Positions 8,316-13,740 of a stretch of DNA of 18,327 nt are shown here, one piece after another; the stretch's first letter is position 1, and every line of letters starts with the position of its first letter. The position numbers were made by a program, and so were the translations under genes. The notes under the pieces are model-generated. The model searched no databases. It saw nothing but the letters and a program-made list of their open reading frames with translations, and was not told where the DNA came from. Location: the NCBI GenBank assembly GCA_002428905.1, contig DIYD01000130.1:1-18327 (forward strand), written 5' to 3'. The stretch comes from Bacteroidetes bacterium UBA6063 (GTDB taxonomy: Bacteria; Bacteroidota; Bacteroidia; NS11-12g; UBA9320).

Positions 8316-8341
8316 AAGCCCCTCGCTGTGCGAGAGGCTTT
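8315..8341 (-). terminator. Intrinsic terminator on the minus strand
   Basis: The arms AAAGCC-CTCGC (from 8315) and GCGAG-GGCTTT (to 8341) form a stem of 5+6 bp around one C-A mismatch, with a TGT loop. Read on the minus strand the stem is followed by a run of six T (8312-8317 complement). It sits just past the tRNA-3'-end copy at 8349-8367 in that direction. This is where the terminator of a minus-strand tRNA-Lys gene would be expected. Confidence 0.55.
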
Positions 8342-8348
8342 AATCACT

Positions 8349-8367
8349 TTCAGTGATCCAGCTGGGA
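8349..8367 (-). repeat. tRNA-Lys 3'-end copy, candidate left attachment site
   Basis: GTGATCCAGCTGGGA at 8353-8367 is identical over 15 bp, and in the same orientation, to 11870-11884, the 3' end of the tRNA-Lys fragment. The match covers the discriminator base, the acceptor 3' strand and one arm of the T stem, then breaks. A minus-strand terminator follows it at 8315-8341. A short copy of a tRNA 3' end facing a second copy 3.5 kb away is the usual mark of integration into a tRNA gene. Confidence 0.5.
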
Positions 8368-8429
8368 TCACAACCTCGCTACTTATATGTCTTATTGTCA
8401 GCGCTTTAGGGTGTTTGTCTTTCGGTTTC

Positions 8430-8446
8430 TACCGAATTTGTACCGA
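8430..8446. repeat. TACCGA double box, left copy
   Basis: TACCGAATTTGTACCGA: two TACCGA hexamers spaced 11 bp apart. It matches 11778-11794 at 16 of 17 positions. It also overlaps a small dyad, TTCGGT (8421-8426) with ACCGAA (8431-8436). It lies 63 bp inside the left tRNA-tail copy. Iterated short motifs near attachment sites are typical arm-type integrase or excisionase binding sites; this role is inferred. Confidence 0.45.
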
Positions 8447-8547
8447 GAAATGAGTCTAATTTGCTAGGCATTTCTTTAGCTCATGTCATCGCACGTAGTT
8501 GACTTCTCCATTACAATTGGTTACTGTATATAAAACGTAATGAAAGC

Positions 8548-8904
8548 CTATGTGTTGAGAAGGATTGGCCCGACAGGACAGTCCGACGGCCTAGTTCGAT
8601 TCCAGGTTTCAATGAGAAGATCTTTGTTTTCCTTGTGAAAGTATTTGATCTTTTTATAAATACGTGAATCCAATGAACCCTTAATTATTCTGCAGTGTAT
8701 TATATCAATTGAAACATTGAAGTCTGGATTTTTCACATGGAAGTGCGGTGGAGGGTGTTCATCCGGGTAGATTTCAAGTTTTACGTTTCCAAATTTTGCA
8801 ATCAGTTCCCGTGATTCGAAAAGCTCTCCGTTGATAAACTGAGAACCGAGTGCTAATCTTAGCTTAGCCTCAAGCGTCTTTATGTTCTGTACTTCAGGTG
8901 TCAT
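8548..8904 (-). CDS. DUF4160 domain protein
   Basis: A 118-residue protein with the DUF4160 hallmark IYPDEHPPPHFHV at about 45-57, followed by the family's strand pattern (FNVSIDIIHCRIIKGSLDSRIYKKI) and a closing helix with a conserved Trp (LLIETWNRTRP). The family is common in mobile and accessory regions, often beside a DUF2442 gene in a presumed toxin-antitoxin-like pair. No DUF2442 partner is visible here. The N-terminal 35 residues are an added helical segment. The divergent 148-bp gap to the secreted-protein gene holds an 8-bp-stem inverted repeat beginning 49 bp before this ATG. The molecular function is not established. Confidence 0.85.
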   Translation of the reverse strand: MTPEVQNIKTLEAKLRLALGSQFINGELFESRELIAKFGNVKLEIYPDEHPPPHFHVKNPDFNVSIDIIHCRIIKGSLDSRIYKKIKYFHKENKDLLIETWNRTRPSDCPVGPILLNT

Positions 8905-8952
8905 CTCTTATGTTTACGGGGCTAATTTACTTTATAGTACAGTGACAGTACC

Positions 8953-8976
8953 AAAATAGCAAAATGTAGCTATTTT
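8953..8976. promoter_or_regulatory. Inverted repeat AAAATAGC/GCTATTTT, candidate operator
   Basis: AAAATAGC (8953-8960) and GCTATTTT (8969-8976) form a perfect 8-bp dyad with an 8-nt spacer in the divergent gap between the DUF4160 and secreted-protein genes. Its near edge is 49 bp from the DUF4160 ATG. A very similar dyad sits at the same distance upstream of the Ntn hydrolase gene (11632-11657). Only a short T-run follows, so an operator is more likely than a terminator. Confidence 0.45.
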
Positions 8977-9052
8977 ATATTGTTGAGTCAAGTTGTAATA
9001 TTCCCATTTAAAGTTATGATATATAATTAATGAAAACCAGCTCCGAACACAA

Positions 9053-10297
9053 ATGAATATTCACTATGTCATGTGCTTGCTGTGTCTCCTAACAACCTCA
9101 TGTTTGAATTTGTATGGACAAGCGAAAAAGACCGGGACAGCATTAATCTTTTGCGAAGATAGTTGCGAGATTGTTGTGGATGGTATCGATTCACTTTCGA
9201 TTATCGGTAATCAACCTGTACCTTTAGAACTTTCAGGTGGTCAACATTTAATTCAGAATAGATCATTTGGCGGAGTACAGATTGTTGAAATTGAATCTGG
9301 AAAACAAATTATAGTTAATTTGAAGTCACAGCTAACGGAAAACGAGGCAATTGCAAAGGAGGTCAACCAGGAAGTATTGAGGTTAGCAGACCTGTCCATC
9401 AATATTCCTGGCGGTTTAACATTAGGTGCCTATGCTTTGGCAGAAATGGACTATGAAACCAACGGTATGCCGTTTTTTCCATATTACTTCCAGAAAGGCG
9501 ATGAGGTAACTATCAATATAAGTCGCTTAACTAAAAAAGGAACGATGACGTTGGAGGTCTATTCCTATCCGGAAGGAGAAAAGGTTTATTCTCACTACAG
9601 GTTTGATAGCTTGGAAAATGAAAAGATAAGCATTCATCGTGACGGAATCTATGTAATAGAGATAGGGACAAACCATATGTTTGATAGAAAAGTGAAATAC
9701 ACGATAGATCGCAAGCTTTCGGAATCTCAAGATAGTGTTGTTTCGTCTAGGGTCGAAAGAAGAACTAAGTACGAACTTATTACTGTGCAAAGTCCTACCA
9801 TCTATTGGGTCAATAGCACTTCTAATGAATACTGGAAAGGTGGATCCTCAAGGATCACAATTCCGGTGAACCTTCCAGCAAATACTGTGGAATGGTATTA
9901 TGTGTTTACTGCATCTAGAAGTGATGAACAAACCAAAAAAGTAACAAACGACTTTAATCTTGCTGGGAAACTAACGACTTATTTGCTCGGATTGCCAGGC
10001 CCTATTGTGGATGCTGGGTTTACATTGATTGGGTCTCCACCGGGATCAGATTACTGTGATGTTTTTTTGACTAATCATGAAAACGCGCGGTATTTCAAAC
10101 AAGGGTTGAGGTTTAATTACTGGAATGACGGTAGTCGAGAGAATGTGATGTCCGGCAGCATAAAGGTTGTGACGGACCATGGTCAGGCTTTGCAGCTTGG
10201 GTTTAAGAATCGGAACACATATCACGGAATAAGTGTTGGAGTTGAGGTAGTTGCTCTTGTGTCGCAAGACTACTATGCCCAAGTAGATAGTCCATAA
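9053..10297 (+). CDS. Secreted beta-rich protein of unknown function
   Basis: A 414-residue exported protein. The N-terminus is a signal peptide (YVMCLLCLLTTSCLNLYGQA), probably cleaved after the GQA region; a lipidated Cys at TTSC is an alternative. Residues 25-95 look like short beta strands with VELSGGQHLI-like spacing, reminiscent of PEGA-type domains. About 115-210 is another beta-rich domain (NIPGGLTLGAYALAEMDYETNG, then FQKGDEVTINIS). The C-terminal 170 residues contain IYWVNSTSNEYWKGGSSRITIPV, TVEWYYVF and PPGSDYCDVFLTNHENARYF, a combination I have the impression recurs in unannotated Bacteroidota secreted proteins. I cannot name it or assign a role. It converges with the Ntn hydrolase unit and shares its upstream region with the DUF4160 gene. 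Confidence 0.8.
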   Translation: MNIHYVMCLLCLLTTSCLNLYGQAKKTGTALIFCEDSCEIVVDGIDSLSIIGNQPVPLELSGGQHLIQNRSFGGVQIVEIESGKQIIVNLKSQLTENEAIAKEVNQEVLRLADLSINIPGGLTLGAYALAEMDYETNGMPFFPYYFQKGDEVTINISRLTKKGTMTLEVYSYPEGEKVYSHYRFDSLENEKISIHRDGIYVIEIGTNHMFDRKVKYTIDRKLSESQDSVVSSRVERRTKYELITVQSPTIYWVNSTSNEYWKGGSSRITIPVNLPANTVEWYYVFTASRSDEQTKKVTNDFNLAGKLTTYLLGLPGPIVDAGFTLIGSPPGSDYCDVFLTNHENARYFKQGLRFNYWNDGSRENVMSGSIKVVTDHGQALQLGFKNRNTYHGISVGVEVVALVSQDYYAQVDSP

Positions 10298-10390
10298 TGC
10301 CAACTTATTTTGGGCCGTGAACCGTAGTCTATTTATGATGGAAAAGTTTGGATTTAATACAATGAACCTTAGCCATTGTTAAAAGACGAT

Positions 10391-10582
10391 CTAAAGGGCT
10401 TTATTTTCTATCACGACCTCCTTGCCTTTTGTGTGATATTTTATTTTCTCAATTAGAACTTCCATTTCTCGATTTTCTTTTTCGTTTCGATCGATGACAT
10501 AATTCTTAAGAAATTGTAAGAAAATTTTTTGCTGTTCTTCTTTAGATACTGCTTGTGTGCTTTTATTTTTTTTTATTTCCAC
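10391..10582 (-). CDS. Small helical protein downstream of the Ntn hydrolase
   Basis: A 63-residue, Lys/Glu-rich, almost wholly helical protein (KEEQQKIFLQFLKNYVIDRNEKENREMEVLIEKIKYH). The only start available is a GTG at 10582; a stop lies in frame a few codons upstream, and the internal Met would leave a very short peptide. It begins 32 bp after the Ntn hydrolase stop, on the same strand, so the two probably share a transcript. The length and charge would suit an antitoxin-, inhibitor- or adaptor-type partner, but no family is recognised. The GTG start and small size keep confidence moderate. Confidence 0.55.
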   Translation of the reverse strand: MEIKKNKSTQAVSKEEQQKIFLQFLKNYVIDRNEKENREMEVLIEKIKYHTKGKEVVIENKAL

Positions 10583-10614
10583 GGTGCAAAATTATCACTT
10601 TAATTTAAACATTA

Positions 10615-11583
10615 TTAGATGTTATTTGGTTTGGCAACATCATGTCCATTTATAAACGTTAACCCATCTTTGTTTATTACAGCCATTTTTATTACTCCAC
10701 CAACTGTTGGAATATTCTCCGTATAAGTTTGAAAATCTATTTCAAGTCTCATTAGCAAACTTGCAAGATCAACCGCTTGTTGAAGACTTAAACTGCTAAG
10801 TTTAAATATTTTCATATCAGCGAGTAGATCAGGTGAAAGAATTTTACCATTGGAGCTTAGTTTTGAAATATAATCTTCAGGAACGTCTTTCAATTCAAAA
10901 TCTTCAATTATCTTGTTTGCAATCCTAGGTACTAAGTTGTAAACATCTTCAAGAGCTCCATAGAGAATCCGTTCACTAATTCTATTCTGTCCGTCACAAA
11001 CAACCTTCTCCCACGGCTCAGCCCTAGTAAATGAGGTGAACTTAAATGAAGGATTTCCCAAATCTTCCTTGGAGGCAGAATTGACATCAATTTTGTAGAT
11101 CAGCGTTTCGTTTTTCTTTCTGTCAAAATGGCTTAAGATGAATTTAGTCGGCCTAATTGCTCGCTTACTTCCTAAGTGGCTCTTTATTTCTTTCTCAAGT
11201 TGCCTGCAAAGGTGTTTTATTTTGGTTTCTATTCCTTTCCTACTGTAATAATTGTCCTTCTTGTTTTCTTCAATTATTGAATTAATAATATTACCAATTC
11301 GCTTGTCATTTATTGATGCTGATCCAGCAGTTGTTATTGCAGTGAAAGGATCAAATTCGAATAACTTGTCCTCGTAGTCTTTGGTGTATGAGGGCCTGGA
11401 TTTAAATAGTTTTATTATCTCTTGTGGGTCAAGTTTAATATCCCCATCTTCTGATTTTTCTGCCTCTTTGGTCAAAAAATTGAGAAATTCACTAAACTCA
11501 ATGGAAGATGTAGATGTGGTGACTAGTGAGTCTGCAATAATGGCCACACCGTTGTTAGCTACAACGCTCGCTATGAATGTCAT
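10615..11583 (-). CDS. Proteasome beta/HslV-like Ntn hydrolase
   Basis: A 322-residue cytoplasmic protein whose start matches the proteasome beta/HslV fold: MTFIASVVANNGVAIIADS. With Met removed, Thr becomes residue 1 and Asp falls exactly at 17, as in proteasome catalytic subunits. The segment DKLFEFDPFTAITTAG (72-87) aligns with the proteasome stretch holding Lys33 and ending in TTAG, so Lys73 here is the likely Lys33 equivalent. Between Asp17 and this Lys there is an insert of about 40 residues. Later, VVCDGQNRISERILYGALEDVYN (around 190-215) resembles the second half of the fold. The protein is much longer than HslV (about 175), with the extra length in the insert and C-terminal half. It heads a two-gene unit. 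Peptidase activity is plausible but unproven, and no unfoldase is encoded nearby. Confidence 0.75.
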   Translation of the reverse strand: MTFIASVVANNGVAIIADSLVTTSTSSIEFSEFLNFLTKEAEKSEDGDIKLDPQEIIKLFKSRPSYTKDYEDKLFEFDPFTAITTAGSASINDKRIGNIINSIIEENKKDNYYSRKGIETKIKHLCRQLEKEIKSHLGSKRAIRPTKFILSHFDRKKNETLIYKIDVNSASKEDLGNPSFKFTSFTRAEPWEKVVCDGQNRISERILYGALEDVYNLVPRIANKIIEDFELKDVPEDYISKLSSNGKILSPDLLADMKIFKLSSLSLQQAVDLASLLMRLEIDFQTYTENIPTVGGVIKMAVINKDGLTFINGHDVAKPNNI

Positions 11584-11631
11584 TAATGTATATAGTGGTT
11601 TGTTTCAATAATGGACATAATCGATCAAAAG

Positions 11632-11657
11632 AAAAATAGTCATAAGTTGCTATTTTT
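11632..11657. promoter_or_regulatory. Inverted repeat AAAAATAG/CTATTTTT upstream of the Ntn gene
   Basis: AAAAATAG (11632-11639) and CTATTTTT (11650-11657) form an 8-bp dyad with a 10-nt spacer, starting 49 bp before the Ntn hydrolase ATG. The half-sites match the dyad at 8953-8976 upstream of DUF4160. A run of seven T closes it on the plus strand, so a plus-strand terminator is an alternative, although no plus-strand gene ends here. Confidence 0.45.
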
Positions 11658-11660
11658 TTG

Positions 11661-11691
11661 CTTGGGTTCGAGTCCCGCTTGGAAACGAACC
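11661..11691 (+). repeat. tRNA T-arm-like relic
   Basis: GGGTTCGAGTCCC with flanking CTT and GC looks like a tRNA T arm (loop TTCGAGT) on the plus strand. The stem is imperfect at its base, and no anticodon arm or matching acceptor precedes it. GGTTCG/CGAACC (11665-11670 with 11686-11691) also form a 6-bp dyad. It may be a leftover of another tRNA 3' end from an earlier integration, or chance. Confidence 0.3.
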
Positions 11692-11777
11692 TTTAAGCAA
11701 TCTAATAATATAAATACTTGATATTAAGCCCTTGATATACAGAAGTTTGTGTTGAGTTTTATTTGGTTGAGAAATAG

Positions 11778-11794
11778 TACCGAATTTCTACCGA
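11778..11794. repeat. TACCGA double box, right copy
   Basis: TACCGAATTTCTACCGA, identical to 8430-8446 except for one base, with the same 11-bp spacing of the two TACCGA hexamers. It lies about 75 bp inside the right tRNA-tail copy, mirroring the position of the left box. Candidate arm-type recombinase or excisionase site; inferred. Confidence 0.45.
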
Positions 11795-11827
11795 AATAGG
11801 TGAAAAAGGGCCGTTTTTGGCATAAAA

Positions 11828-11868
11828 AAAGCTCGCAACTTGTTGATGTTCAACGTGTTACGAGCTTT
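11828..11868 (-). terminator. Terminator following the tRNA-Lys fragment
   Basis: AAAGCTCG (11828-11835) pairs with CGAGCTTT (11861-11868). Inside, AAC/GTT and GTTG/CAAC extend the hairpin through small internal loops. On the minus strand the stem is followed by seven T (11824-11830 complement). It directly abuts the encoded CCA of the tRNA-Lys fragment and is a good tRNA terminator. Confidence 0.65.
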
Positions 11869-11917
11869 GGTGATCCAGCTGGGACTCGAACCCAGGACCA
11901 CCTCCTTAAAAGGGAGA
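11868..11917 (-). pseudogene. 3' half of tRNA-Lys(TTT), integration junction
   Basis: Read on the minus strand this is the second half of a tRNA: anticodon stem TCTCC/GGAGG around loop CTTTTAA (anticodon TTT, lysine), 5-nt variable loop TGGTC, T stem CTGGG/CCCAG around TTCGAGT, acceptor strand CTGGATC, discriminator A and encoded CCA. Every stem in this half pairs perfectly. Upstream of 11917 there is no D arm, and no GATCCAG acceptor partner in the next 50 bp, so the 5' half is missing. This is the expected structure at one end of an element that integrated within the anticodon arm. The complete tRNA should be at the far end, outside the window. Confidence 0.82.
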
Positions 11918-12010
11918 TTTGCTAACACTTAAAAATGCAATTAATGCCCCTGTAAATCAGATCGTTAGCCTGTTTTTGTAAAAATACCGGCGACGATTGC
12001 GCGACGTTTT

Positions 12011-12049
12011 GTTAATAGGTGTTAATATTGTAACACACAACTGTTAACA
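12011..12049 (+). promoter_or_regulatory. Repeat-rich control region before the integrase
   Basis: The 40 bp before the integrase ATG hold a GTTAATA direct repeat (12011-12017, 12021-12027), a GTGTTA/TAACAC dyad (12019-12024 with 12031-12036) and an 8-bp palindrome TGTTAACA (12042-12049) ending 2 bp before the start. TAATATTG at 12023-12030 is one mismatch from the TAnnTTTG -7 box. The same TGTTAACA recurs at 13480-13487. Likely site of autoregulation or phage repression; inferred. Confidence 0.4.
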
Positions 12050-12051
12050 CT

Positions 12052-13230
12052 ATGACTAAGGAAAAGTTCACACTCCCACAACTATACAAGGGATGCAAAA
12101 AAGGCGAGACGCCGGACCTATCTAAACCGTGGTTTGTATTCTTTAGATACGAAGTACCTGGACACCCTCAAAAAGCGAAAAAACGAGTAATGGAAAAGGG
12201 CAAATTAAATACCCTGAACACCATTAGCGAACGACTAGACGAAGGTGCTTTAATGATTGAATCGTTAACCGAAATGTTATACGATGGTTGGTCACCGTTT
12301 GAGGACAACCAGCCACAAGAAAACGAAATCGGTTTGTTGCTTTCTGACGCAGTAGAAATGTGCATTGAAGGTAAGAAGCTAAAGGAGAAGATTAAGTCCA
12401 GTAAACGGGAAACAGAGTACCGCACGGCAAAGCGGATATTATTAGAGTCTAAACACATCGGTAACGTACCGGTTAAGACTATCTCTTCTAAGCAGATTGA
12501 AAATACATTAATGGATCAGGTTAAGCTGAAAGGCTGGACCGGATCGACCTACAACTCGAGACTGAAGGACATCAAAGCTATATTCATGTGGCTACATGAG
12601 AAGGACTTTATTGATACTGTACCTACCAGAGGTATAGAGCGGATGAAAAAATCCTCTACACGGAGAAACGAGCCACTAACTAGCGAGGAAATGACAACTA
12701 TTGTAGAGTACTTGCGCGAACATCACTACGCGTTTTATATGTACTTGAGTTACTATTACTATAGTGGTTTCCGGATGGGTGAAACTCTGAGTATTAAGCG
12801 GAGTAATATTAACATTGAAACGGGTGAGGTTATCCTATGGGCTAACGACGAGAAGACCGAGAAGCAGCGGGCCTGTATTATACCGGACGTGTTCTGGAAT
12901 GAGTTTAGAGAATACATTAAGGCAATCCCAGAAGACGATTATATATGGTCTAGTAAGAGCGGTTTTGCTTATGGACCTAAACGCGTAAGCTCTACAACCT
13001 CCATTAGTCACAAGTGGCAAAAGCTTATTAAAAAAGGTCTAGGCATTCAAAAGGACTGCCAAGGTATTCGCCACACTTCAGCGGTCGACAGACAGAAGGA
13101 GTTTAAAAACCTACATATAGTTCGTGACTTCTTAGGTCACTCAGATATTAAGACGACCCAAATATATGTACGCTCAATGACCCAGCTAAATCTGGAGGAG
13201 CTGAAAGGCAGTAAGTCTAAGTTTGCTTAA
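12052..13230 (+). CDS. Tyrosine recombinase/integrase
   Basis: A 392-residue site-specific recombinase that would integrate and excise the element at tRNA-Lys. About 1-85 is an arm-binding-like N-terminus, about 90-200 the SAM-like core-binding domain, and 205-390 the catalytic domain. Catalytic residues: Arg241 in SGFRMGE, a Lys at 268 or 271 in NDEKTEKQ, Arg340 in QGIRHT, His363 in LGHSDI, and nucleophile Tyr372 in TTQIYVR. The first His of the usual HxxR box is replaced by Gln337; other core residues are intact, so it is probably active. It reads away from the tRNA fragment 134 bp upstream, the usual layout of integrase next to attachment site. Its 3' end overlaps the small minus-strand gene by 14 bp. 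Confidence 0.95.
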   Translation: MTKEKFTLPQLYKGCKKGETPDLSKPWFVFFRYEVPGHPQKAKKRVMEKGKLNTLNTISERLDEGALMIESLTEMLYDGWSPFEDNQPQENEIGLLLSDAVEMCIEGKKLKEKIKSSKRETEYRTAKRILLESKHIGNVPVKTISSKQIENTLMDQVKLKGWTGSTYNSRLKDIKAIFMWLHEKDFIDTVPTRGIERMKKSSTRRNEPLTSEEMTTIVEYLREHHYAFYMYLSYYYYSGFRMGETLSIKRSNINIETGEVILWANDEKTEKQRACIIPDVFWNEFREYIKAIPEDDYIWSSKSGFAYGPKRVSSTTSISHKWQKLIKKGLGIQKDCQGIRHTSAVDRQKEFKNLHIVRDFLGHSDIKTTQIYVRSMTQLNLEELKGSKSKFA

Positions 13231-13408
13231 GCGGCTTCGTTTGATTTATAACGGCATTAACGGCCTTCTGGTGGGATACATACATCCCTGATAACCGGTT
13301 GCCCTTAATGCCGTATTTGTGTGCGTTCTCTAAGAATATAGTGAGGATTAATTCCATGTCGTCGAGCACTTCTTTACTCTCTGTAATGTTCAATTTGGGT
13401 TTTTCCAT
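13217..13408 (-). CDS. Small hypothetical protein
   Basis: A 63-residue protein with no recognised domain: a helical first half (SKEVLDDMELILTIFLENAHKYGIKG) followed by a short basic tail. It has an ATG start and codon choice like its neighbours. It overlaps the integrase 3' end by 14 bp, tail to tail. It is divergent from the next rightward gene across a 107-bp region rich in dyads, where lysogeny-type control would be expected. It is too short to be a typical helix-turn-helix repressor and no such motif is evident. Confidence 0.5.
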   Translation of the reverse strand: MEKPKLNITESKEVLDDMELILTIFLENAHKYGIKGNRLSGMYVSHQKAVNAVINQTKPLKQT

Positions 13409-13453
13409 CTAACTAGTTATATCTAACTACTAACAAAAATAATCAAATCGTGT

Positions 13454-13509
13454 ACACTTTTCAGAAAGTGTTATATATTTGTTAACAACTATAAACAAAT
13501 AAGTTAACA
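13454..13509 (+). promoter_or_regulatory. Divergent control region with dyads and -7 box
   Basis: The 107-bp gap contains a 7-bp-stem dyad ACACTTT/AAAGTGT (13454-13460 with 13465-13471), a perfect Bacteroidota -7 box TATATTTG (13474-13481), a TGTTAACA palindrome (13480-13487) overlapping that box by two bases, and a second GTTAAC (13503-13508) just before the ATG at 13516. The arrangement suits a promoter covered by a repressor. The GTTAAC core is shared with the integrase upstream region. Confidence 0.5.
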
Positions 13510-13515
13510 TCACTA

Positions 13516-13716
13516 ATGACACAACAAAGCACACTTTCTGAGGAAGAAATCAAGATCGGACTACTAACAAACGACTGGTACGAGGAGTTCAAAAAATTAG
13601 AAGTTGCAGACGAGGAAACCGCTGTAGACGACCTAAAATTCATTTACAAAAAGGTACTGGGGCGCAAACTGGACAAACCATATCATTTAAGGCTAAAGTC
13701 ACCTATACATGTATGA
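13516..13716 (+). CDS. Hypothetical protein, possibly 5' part of a split gene
   Basis: A 66-residue acidic N-terminus and basic C-terminus (SEEEIKIGLLTNDWYEEFKKLE, then KKVLGRKLDKPYHLRLKSPI), with no recognised domain. It is the first gene after the divergent control region. The stop is a TGA at 13714-13716. The same reading frame stays open directly after this TGA until 14664, so this gene and the next may be one 382-residue gene interrupted by a single stop codon. An ATGA overlap at 13713 would instead begin a 20-codon peptide. Confidence 0.6.
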   Translation: MTQQSTLSEEEIKIGLLTNDWYEEFKKLEVADEETAVDDLKFIYKKVLGRKLDKPYHLRLKSPIHV

Positions 13717-13740
13717 GCTACCTCGAGCTTTATTGCCAAC

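Larger units (their letters stand above)
7953..8547. other. Non-coding junction with repeats and hairpins
   Basis: 595 bp between the TIR-STAND gene and the DUF4160 gene. Open frames here are short and composed of repeat sequence, so I call no gene. Contents from left to right: a TTTTTGT/ACAAAAA inverted repeat (8099-8105 with 8118-8124), two direct copies of a tRNA 3'-end-like 17-mer (8223-8239 and 8349-8365), an 11-bp-stem hairpin (8290-8315), a minus-strand terminator (8315-8341) and a TACCGA double box (8430-8446). Parts of 8190-8400 resemble dispersed intergenic repeats I associate with Bacteroidota genomes. Confidence 0.6.
8353..11884. mobile_element. Candidate integrase-less cargo element at tRNA-Lys
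   Basis: The segment is bounded by 15-bp direct repeats of a tRNA-Lys 3' end (8353-8367 and 11870-11884). Each edge has a near-identical TACCGA double box about 60-75 bp inside. The cargo is a DUF4160 gene, a secreted-protein gene, and a two-gene Ntn hydrolase unit. No recombinase lies inside, so movement would need an integrase in trans, for example the one at 12052. Boundaries and mobility are inference. A chance match between short repeats remains possible. Confidence 0.42.

Noticed and set aside
8144..8453. Open frames of 75 and 87 codons on both strands
   Set aside because: They are made of the repeated, hairpin-rich junction sequence, on both strands at once, with compositions unlike proteins. 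They are better explained as repeat and attachment-site DNA.
11868..11960. A complete tRNA-Lys gene
   Set aside because: The 3' half is perfect, but no D arm or GATCCAG acceptor partner exists upstream of 11917 at any plausible distance. Only the 3' half is present.
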